Positions 57,336 to 64,000 of a DNA stretch of 64,000 bases are shown here, piece after piece. The translations under genes were made by a program, and so were the position numbers. Where the stretch lies: NCBI GenBank assembly GCA_030762935.1, contig CM060897.1:113270176-113334175 (forward strand). Direction: 5' to 3'. The stretch's first letter is position 1. Each line of letters starts with the position of its first letter. Below the pieces are notes generated by a model, which was not told the origin of the DNA, made no database searches, and was given only the letters and a program-made list of their open reading frames with translations. The stretch is from Hymenopus coronatus (Eukaryota > Arthropoda > Insecta > Mantodea > Hymenopodidae).

Positions 57336-57806
57336 TTTCTGTAGCACGTACATGATAGGAACAGAAATTCTATATCGATAGTTTACTTAAAATACATATT
57401 TATTAAATTCAATATGTTTAAGATATTTTGAAATGAAGTATATGTTGATGTAAGTATATGTGAAGTCGTCTTTACTTTGAATGGCTTTTTCATAAGTGGT
57501 AAAGTATACCATATACACAAAATCTTACTACTCAAAATATATATTTTGGTGGAAAAACAGCGAATTTATAGAAAATAGTTGTTTGTGTAGGAAGCAGTTT
57601 GGAGACCGTTTTAGTTATTGACGGACTTTTCCATTATTTATTTTTTCTCAAATAGGTAGTCTCTTTTTTCTGTTGCTAATGTTAAGCGTATGCAATTTCA
57701 AAGCCATCACATACCTACACGCTACTCAAAACTCTGACTATCGATTCATCTACTGTATCGCACAAGGACATGTGAAAAATTAATGTGAATTGAGGGTTTA
57801 TCAGAA
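57336..57806 (+). repeat. HER-57, very old copy
   Basis: TTTTTATTTTCTGTAGCACG is a recognisable H end. Scattered body landmarks (CTTTACTTTGAATGGCTTTT, TAAGTGGTAAAG) and a weak C end (ATGTGAATTGAGGGTTTATC) follow, with many indels. Confidence 0.45.
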
Positions 57807-57839
57807 TCAAAAAGCAGTACCTAGAAAATAAAGCTGTTG

Positions 57840-58050
57840 AAAAAATAAACCGTAGACGAGTGAATAGAAAAACTCATGTGAATACAACACATCCGTTGAT
57901 TTTCTAGAGATCATTCAAAGCTCAAATCTCAAAAAAGATTAAGAGTACAACGGCAATTGTTTATACTAACACCAAGTAGTTAAAAGAAACATATATTGTA
58001 AGAATAATTTTTGGAATAGCGGGTAGAGAAATTCATATGAATATAACGGA
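57840..58050 (+). repeat. HER-58, two old C-end scraps
   Basis: ACTCATGTGAATACAACACA (57873-57892) and GGGTAGAGAAATTCATATGA with ATAACGGATTGG (58021-58052) are two successive C ends with little else preserved. Confidence 0.45.
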
Positions 58051-58484
58051 TTGGATTTTTTACTTTCTTGTACCATGTACTAGACGTTAGAGGAAATGTT
58101 AGATTCACTTAAATGCTATGCTAACTGCAGAACAACTAAACGAAGTAACTCTAGATTAACACTTCTGCTAGTTAGCGTTATTTTTATAGCCCCTTTAAAA
58201 ATATTTGGTACGGAACATTTTTTTCCCTTAGCAAAAACCTGAGCAGATAAGACATTCTGTTACTATGTCGAATAGGTTCCTTAGGCTAAGCACACAACAC
58301 GCGCGTCAGAGAAGTTGCCGCACAATCGCGGGGATTTCTCTAAAAGCCTCAGCGAAAGTTGTCCAGAACATTGGCGAACACGTGCCACAGTTCAGGAAAT
58401 ATGAGTTGCAATGTGATGTACAATTTCCTTATCGGAACAATGACGCAATACGAAATATACTTTTGAAAAGTTTTCAGAGGCTAT
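58051..58484. other. Unassigned; possible H-end scrap at 58058
   Basis: TTTTTTACTTTCTTGTACCATG at 58056 could be a degraded H end. The plus frame at 58265-58498 has no recognisable domain. Confidence 0.35.
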
Positions 58485-58857
58485 TTGGGGTTCCCTGAGT
58501 CCGTAAAAAGAATTTTTAAAAAAAGGTCCATGTGTGCGTCTATGTGTGTGTCTGTAGACAGCATAGCCCCAAACCGAAAATACCGTTAAATACCAAACTT
58601 GCTATTTAGGTTTTGTGTCTTCCAAGGATGTGACATGAAGACTTTAAAAAAAATCCCCCAACCACAAACTAACAGCGAAAAAAATTGAAATATATGATTT
58701 TCTTAAAAATAGCTCTAACGATTTTGATTAAAATCCCGTATATTAAAACAATTTATGTCCGAAATAAAATGTATATTTCGAATTTTTTGGGATTAATCTC
58801 TGAAGACCTCTTTAGTCTGAATGAATTTTGCCGAATTTTGCTTAACTGCTAAACCGC
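58485..58857 (+). repeat. HER-59, arm split by HER-60
   Basis: GGTTCCCTGAGTCCGTAAAA, then GTGTGCGTCTATGTGTGTGT (cassette) and a body to AACTGCTAAACCGCAAT, where HER-60 begins. HER-61 looks like its continuation. Confidence 0.75.
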
Positions 58858-59518
58858 AATTGTCATTGCAAATCGCTTCTTCGCTTGGCCAGGACTAGAA
58901 CAGAAAAAAACGGACACTTCATATAAGTACTTCATAACTGAAACTAATAACAAGGAATATCTCAGAAACGGTTGACTCCACAACAAAAATGTAAGGAACA
59001 TAAATTCTATGTTTTGGCGAGATCTACATTTTCTGTGCAGTAAGATTTTGTCTATCTCTTACGGTTTAGCAGTTAAACAAAATTCGGAAAAATTCACCCA
59101 GAATAAAGAAGTTTTCAGAGACTATTCCCAGAAAATTCAAGATATACATTTTATATGGGATTTAGCTTTAATATACGGGATTTTAATCAAAATCGTTAGA
59201 GCCATTTTTAAGAAAATCAAACATTTCGAAATTTTTTCCATGTGGTGGGGGGATTTTTTTGAAAATCTTCGTGTCGCATCCTTGAATATACTAAGCCTAA
59301 ATACCAAGTTTGGTATTTAACGGTCTTTTCGTTTTGGGGCTATGCTGTCCACAGACTCACACACACACACACACACGCACACACGTACTCTTTTTTAAAA
59401 AATGCTTTTTTTCCAAAAAAATATATTTCCGGTGAAATCTCGACATCAAAGTTTTGGGTGCATTACAATACCTTCTCTGTCCCTATGTACATAGTGCATA
59501 CGGGGCTAGAGAAAGTAA
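58858..59518 (-). repeat. HER-60, lacking the C-end quarter
   Basis: TGTCATTGCAAATCGCTTCT to the H end CGGGGCTAGAGAAAGTAAA. The cassette at 59350-59387 is a CA tract (CACACACACACACACACGCA). Confidence 0.8.
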
Positions 59519-59520
59519 AA

Positions 59521-59857
59521 AGCTCACTACGCAAGGAATTCCTTGTTATTGGTTTCAATTGTGAAGTACTTAAACTTTTCTATGACAGGAAGTGTCTGTT
59601 TTCCTTTTGCTCTACTCCTGGCCAAGCAAAGAAGTGATTTGCAATGACAATCGCAAACGATAGTTATTAAAACCTTTGACAATCAGTTTAACATAGCGTA
59701 TTCCCTTATTCCCTTCTACTTATAAGCAACAAGTAATAAGAACATTCTGCTAATATTTATCTCGATTAGCATTGTGTACAAAGAAGAATAATCTTTTGTA
59801 GGAGGTTTGTAGAGCAGCTAGAGAAAGTCATATGAATGCAACACATCAGATTTTTTT
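59521..59857 (+). repeat. HER-61, C-end arm of HER-59
   Basis: CTCACTACGCAAGGAATTCC continues after the HER-59 break with a small deletion, and ends GAATGCAACACATCAGATTT. It is subfamily I (AGAGCAGCTAGAGAAAG). Confidence 0.75.
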
Positions 59858-59987
59858 AAAAATGCTTATTTTGGATTCAGTGAGTCTCAAAATATTTATT
59901 TCCGGTGAAATCTCGGTATCGAATTTTTGAGTGCATTACAATACCTTCTCTATACACTATGTACACAGTCGTGTAGAGAAAATAAAA
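59858..59987 (-). repeat. HER-62, H-end arm
   Basis: AAAATGCTTATTTTGGATTC, GGTGAAATCTCGGTATCGAA and the H end GTGTAGAGAAAATAAAAA. The plus copy HER-59/61 appears to have inserted into its T run. Confidence 0.75.
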
Positions 59988-60688
59988 ACGGATTTTCAGA
60001 AAAAGGTTCGCATGTTAGTATGTCCGTGTGTCTGTGAACAAGATAACTGAAAACGCAAAGTCGGTAAAATACCAAACTTGGCGTTAAGTTAAGTATCTTC
60101 CAGGGATGCAACACGAAGGTTTTGAGAAAAGTCCCTCACCTCAAACTACCCTTTAGATGGAACTTTTTTCAAACATTTTGATTTTCTGAAAAATGGCTCT
60201 GACGGTTATGATTCAAATAACATGTATATCTTGAGATTTCTAGGAATAGCCTCTGAAGTATATTTTATTCTGGATAAATTTTACGGAATTTTGCGTAACT
60301 GCGAAACCGTAAGAGATGGAAAAAACTTGTCACACAGAAAATGTAGAGTACGTTAAAACACACAATTTATGTTATGTGCAATTTTTTCATTTTTGAGATA
60401 TTCCTTGTTTTTTGTTTTAGCTTGGAAAAACTTACTTTTCTCATACAGGAGTTTGTCAACTCCTATCCACACAAACAAACTTCAGTCCCATAGCAACCAG
60501 ATTTTGAATGTCGCTTTAACCTGCTACTACCATATTTCGCTTCTACTTAAAAGTAATTACGTAATAAGTCAATTCCTGCTAATGTTTTCTCGATTAGCAT
60601 GAAGTGAATAGAAACATAACCGTTTTAACAGTTATTTGTTGCAGAGATGTAGAGAAAGTCATATGAATGGAACACATCAGATTTTTTT
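59988..60688 (+). repeat. HER-63, lacking H end
   Basis: It starts GATTTTCAGAAAAAGGTTCG at the A/T run next to the cassette, runs through GCGAAACCGTAAGAGATGGA and ends AATGGAACACATCAGATTTT. Confidence 0.85.
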
Positions 60689-60880
60689 AGTTATGCTGTC
60701 CACAGACACACACACGCGCGCGCGTACGCACACACACACACACACACAAATGCTTCTTTTGGATTCAGAGGACCTTGAAACATTTATTTCTGATGAAACC
60801 TTGGTATCGACTTTTTGGGTGGAATACAATAGTTTCTCTACCTACTAAGTAGAATAAACATAGTGGTAGAGAAAGTAAAC
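60689..60880 (-). repeat. HER-64, H-end arm
   Basis: AGTTATGCTGTCCACAGACA joins the HER-63 C end at the same consensus T run as the HER-12/HER-13 junction. The cassette (60701-60748) is CACACACACGCGCGCGCGTA followed by more CA repeats. Confidence 0.8.
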
Positions 60881-60934
60881 ATAGTAAAAATCATTTAACT
60901 TTGTCAAAATAACCTTGTTTGTGTCACCCTCCGT

Positions 60935-61240
60935 GCAGCGGTTACCATGATAACCTTCAAACCCCAAGATTACAGGTTCAAACTCGGCGAAGGGTGATGG
61001 ATCATTTTTGTACGCAAAAATCCTTAGCATGGGTTCTTTTCAAATGGATGTAAAGCTGGTGATCCCACGTAATCTATATCTACATGTAAAAGAACCCCTT
61101 ACCTTGAAAAATGAAGATTCCTGGGCAAAATTCTCCGCCATTTCGCGTCGCAAGTCATGATTTCGTCCTACACTGCCATCTGTGAGTGACGAGTTCATCC
61201 CTTATCGCCATGGAGGAGAGAGGCAAACTGACGAACTAGA
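60935..61240 (+). mobile_element. tRNA-derived SINE, family S2, diverged
   Basis: GCAGCGGTTACCATGATAAC (A-box region), CAGGTTCAAACTCGGCGAAG (B box), ATCCTTAGCATGGGTTCTTT and GTAAAAGAACCCC are S2 landmarks. The 3' half differs from the other copies. Confidence 0.6.
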
Positions 61241-61271
61241 AATTCAAATCCGATTATGGAAGCATCGTATC

Positions 61272-61437
61272 TATGGCTTTTTGTCCGCTTAGGAAATGCC
61301 GATATACTCACTCACTCGCCACTCACTCACTCACTCACTCACTCACTCACTCACTCACTCACTCACTCACTCACTCTATGGCTTTTTGTTCGCTTAGGAA
61401 ATGCCGATATACTCACTCACTCACTCACTCACTCACT
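61272..61437. repeat. Two copies of a 43-bp unit each followed by (ACTC)n
   Basis: CTATGGCTTTTTGTCCGCTT...CCGATATACTCACTC at 61271 recurs at 61375 (CTATGGCTTTTTGTTCGCTT...). ACTC runs follow each (about 61303-61374 and 61410-61439). This looks like two retroelement 3' ends in tandem, or slippage duplication of one. Confidence 0.8.
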
Positions 61438-61639
61438 CTAACTAGAAGAATTTTCCGGGTTGAGAAGCCGTGGTCTGCTGGAGTTTTCAGGTTCAGACGT
61501 TTCGTTCACGACTGCGGTGAACATCTTCAGTGGCATGGTCTAAGTCTTCTCGGTGATGGTCTGGCCGCAACTGGTTCGTTGGCTAAAATAGCGGCTGTAT
61601 TTATACTCAGGCTGCTGTCACGCTGTTGGTCCGGCTGGA

Positions 61640-61990
61640 GCTGAATGTGCGCTGGAGCTTTTTATTCCTGATTGGCTTTTTGCTTAGTTTTTGAGTCTCT
61701 TTACTATTAAAGTTATTGGGATGTTTATAAATTTCTATAGTTTCACGTTGCAATCTAGAATGGTAATAAGACATAGATGAGAGAACGGCTGTTTCATGAT
61801 ATTGAATTATGTGTTCCGCTTTTGTCCAAAGTACATGTTCAGCGACCGCAGACTTCTCGGGTTGGCCTAGGCGGCATCTCTTGTGTTCCGCAAGCCTAGT
61901 GTTGACGCGTGGTACCTATGTATACCATACTACAAGAGCAGGGATCTGATAGACGCCAGCCGAAGTAAGCAGATCCCTGGGAGCGTAATA
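61640..61990 (-). pseudogene. GIY-YIG endonuclease relic of Penelope-like element
   Basis: The minus strand around 61925-61640 reads V-Y-I-G-T-T-R-V-N-T-R-L-A-E-H, then R-L-G-Q-P-E-K-S-A-V-A-E-H, then R-E-T-I-E-I-Y-K-H-P-N-N-F-N. These are the conserved blocks of the endonuclease domain at the carboxyl end of Penelope-like proteins, including the terminal E-I-x-x-x-P-N-N-F-N. Frames are broken between the RT region and this part. In intact elements the domain nicks the target. Confidence 0.75.
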
Positions 61991-62269
61991 ATGCATTTAT
62001 CTATCTGGTTGGCTTGAACATTGTTTTAATATTATGGTGCTTGAGTAGGCGTTCTATTCTGTCAGTGAAATTCTTGAAATATGCCAGGAAGGCTTTTGGG
62101 TAGTTCTTGTACTTGGCTGCGGTTTGCGGACTTCTTGTGTTGTATAATTATTTGCACATAAGGAGTGTTCTAGATGACGTAAGTCCTGTTGTAATGAATC
62201 CGGTTCACAGATGCGGGTGCCACGATCTGTAAGGGTCTTTATCGTGGCTATTTCTGTCGCGGATGTTGG

Positions 62270-63230
62270 TTGGAATTTTTATTCAGATATCAATCTGTAT
62301 GAGTAGGTTCGCAGTATACTTTATGTCCAAGAGTGGCGTCAGCTTTCCTGTTGACCAGGACATCTAAGAAGGGTAGCTGTCTCTCTTTCTCTTTTTCCGT
62401 GGTGAACTGGATTAGTGGATTAATACTGTTAAGATGCAGAAGAAAAACATTAAGTGGCAACTCCCCGTGACTCCAGATAACAAAAGTGTCATCCACATAA
62501 CGGTACCACATAGATGGTTTGGGTGTGGCAGAATCCAGGGCTGCAGATTCGAATGACTGAATAAAGAAGTTGGCTTTAACCGGGCTCAGGGGGGCTGCCC
62601 ATCTGTTCGTAGAAGGATATTTCCCATTGGAAATAGGTGGTAGTGAGAACTTGACGAAAGAGCGCCGGTATGTTCTCTGAAAATATGTGCTATAGCTGCG
62701 TAATGACCTCTTTCACAGCAATCAAAGAAGAGAGAGACCACATCGAAACTGACGAGAATGTCATGAGGCTGCAATGAGATGGTCTGAATTTTCTGAATAA
62801 AATGTGTAGAGTCCTTGATGTATGAGTCGGTAGAGCCTACATGAGGCTGTAGTAAGCCTGCGAAGTTTCAATAGGTGATAACTGGTGATCGGATAAGTTC
62901 ACCACAGTGTGACTAGTATCCACAGGTGTGGCGCACTTTGTCGCGATGCATAAGGTGGTCGAATTTCTTTTTGTGTCGTGTGGAGGTATGGTCAGTGTTG
63001 TGAATCATGGAACTGTAGGTAATCCTGTCAGCACGGTCCCAATCCTGTTTGTGCACCGAGTTACTTATCCGGAGATGTAAGGAAAGAAGCCGAGCGTTGT
63101 TAGCAGCTAGCTCACGGCGGGTTTGATGTATGCGCTCCCGGAGCATGGCACTTTCTGAACGATTGTAGATGCGGTGTGCGGCAGCGGTGTGGAAACACCG
63201 TTTCTGTTGTAGAAACGTGAGAATAACACC
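62270..63230 (-). pseudogene. Penelope-like reverse transcriptase, frameshifted
   Basis: The N-terminal part reads C-F-H-T-A-A-A-H-R-I-Y-N-R from about 63210, continuing L-R-E-R-I-H-Q-T-R-R to a stop near 62913. Next, in the same frame, comes motif [10 protein letters not shown] (near 62755). After a shift, M-G-S/F-F-I-Q-S-F-E-type text leads to Y-R-Y-V-D-D-T-F-V (motif C, near 62500), then L-P-F-L-D-V-L-V and Y-C-E-P-T-H-T-D, with a stop at 62290. The catalytic Asp pair of YVDD is present. Such enzymes copy the element RNA at the target site. Confidence 0.85.
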
Positions 63231-63330
63231 AGCATCGTGGCAAAGTAGAAGGAAGGCGAGAGAGCAAGGAAGAGATGATTTCTGCTCGCGTAGTATTTCC
63301 AGCTGACGAATCAGTCAGTAAGTCTCCTCC

Positions 63331-64000
63331 CCAATCCATACACGAAATCGGAATCACAGTGCTATACAATGCTCCTCTTTGACACGAAAAGTCTATCACT
63401 CGCGATTCTTATTCTTTATCAATTCCAAAAATCTATTTACTTTCTGGGAACAAAACATTTTATTACTTTCCAATTCAATAAGCGTAAGTCAATTAGTAAT
63501 CACGCTGCAAATATACGCGTTCCTCAATACACGCGGAAACTTAACTGCACGCGTAGTAGCCTAGGATTCCCTGCTTAGGAAATATATTCCGCGCGAAGTC
63601 GCAATCGACCTCACTCGACTACGAATAGTCTCAGAGTGTCCCTTTCCTTGAATATGATCAGCCTCTTGTATTACTTCTGGCTTTACAACCACGAACATCA
63701 ACACTTTACCACGGTACTTGTTTACAACGAACAAAATCGCAGAGAAAATCAAAACGCTTATATCTAACGAAAGCCCAAGGAATAATTATATTGCATCCAG
63801 TAATATCAACCTCGGTATACAACAAAAAAACATCTGAACTACAAATATACAATATGGAATATGATTTACAAAATGTTAGCAACGTCGGGTAGAGAAATAC
63901 ATACTGCCTCAACTTATAGAATCCGCGCTCCTACCCGAAGGAGAAAATAACAAGCATTGCTTCAACTTGACCATAGTGATTACTTTAATTTGTTAAGAAT
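63331..64000. other. Unassigned sequence at window end
   Basis: About 670 bp with somewhat more CG dinucleotides (ATACGCGTTCCTC, CCGCGCGAAGTCGC). It might be the 5' end of the Penelope-like element or another repeat edge. Frames at 63369-63912 on both strands have no recognisable domain. Confidence 0.4.

Larger units (their letters stand above)
61441..63330 (-). mobile_element. Penelope-like element
   Basis: On the minus strand a reverse transcriptase region is followed by a GIY-YIG-like region and an untranslated end that stops against an ACTC array. The order RT then GIY-YIG is diagnostic of Penelope-like elements. The 5' limit near 63330 is set only by the end of recognisable coding. Stops and shifts show it is inactive. 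Confidence 0.85.

Noticed and set aside
829..60880. HER as a Helitron (A before TC start, hairpin near the other end)
   Set aside because: The hairpin end finishes GAGAAAGT, not CTRR, and two clean copies have 5-bp duplications, which Helitrons do not make.
1..64000. CRISPR array, operon or prokaryotic island
   Set aside because: No regularly spaced short repeats with unique spacers and no dense gene runs. All repeats are eukaryotic transposon or simple-repeat types.

Overview
The window is eukaryotic, AT-rich, intergenic-type DNA made almost entirely of decayed transposable elements. I found no host gene, rRNA, intact tRNA gene, operon or CRISPR array. The element set points to an arthropod, probably an insect with a large repeat-rich genome: mariner and Tc1 transposons, a WPxRSPxxNP-type DDE transposon, a Penelope-like element, several non-LTR retrotransposon pieces and at least five tRNA-derived SINE families. 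The species cannot be named from the sequence.

The dominant component is one non-coding family, which I call HER (hairpin-ended repeat). By hand tally about 64 segments in both orientations cover roughly 32 kb, about half the window. A full copy is about 780-890 bp. In the orientation I call +, it starts at the 'H end' (ACTTTCTCTACACG..., an imperfect palindrome of about 40 bp centred on TATGTACATA). Next come a conserved block (ATTCGATACCGAGATTTCAC), a variable CA/GT microsatellite cassette, a long conserved AT-rich body (landmarks GATTTTGATTAAAAT and AACCGTAAGAGAT), and the 'C end' (...GAATGGAACACATCAGA). An internal ACTTTCTCTACA lies inverted about 24 bp inside the C end. Copies sit in runs of T (or A on the other strand), and two younger copies show 5-bp direct duplications (CTTTT and AAACA). 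Copies are inserted into one another, giving nests up to three levels deep.

Layout. 1-345: two units of a ~170 bp tandem repeat. 829-3768: HER copies. 4966-6158: four tandem ~300 bp units, each with a transposase helix-turn-helix-like fragment, followed by a SINE. 6394-14337: HER copies including a three-level nest, plus a LINE fragment. 14411-15428: DDE transposon with inverted repeats. 16409-27275: HER copies, one split by a LINE 3' end with a 14-bp target duplication. 27716-28540: another LINE 3' end. 29236-35024: HER nest, two mariners and a SINE. 35676-47190: HER copies, SINEs, a LINE reverse transcriptase fragment and a CATA microsatellite of more than 400 bp. 47675-50525: HER, SINEs and a GC-richer island. 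50528-52035: Tc1 element. 52569-60880: HER and SINEs. 60935-63330: SINE, ACTC arrays and a Penelope-like element with reverse transcriptase and GIY-YIG parts.

No autonomous partner for HER is visible here. Every coding remnant belongs to a known transposon class and is broken by stops, frameshifts or truncation. The window therefore records successive transposon invasions rather than a working gene system. The most interesting unexplained object is HER itself: its asymmetric ends, its T-run targeting, its self-nesting and its built-in microsatellite.
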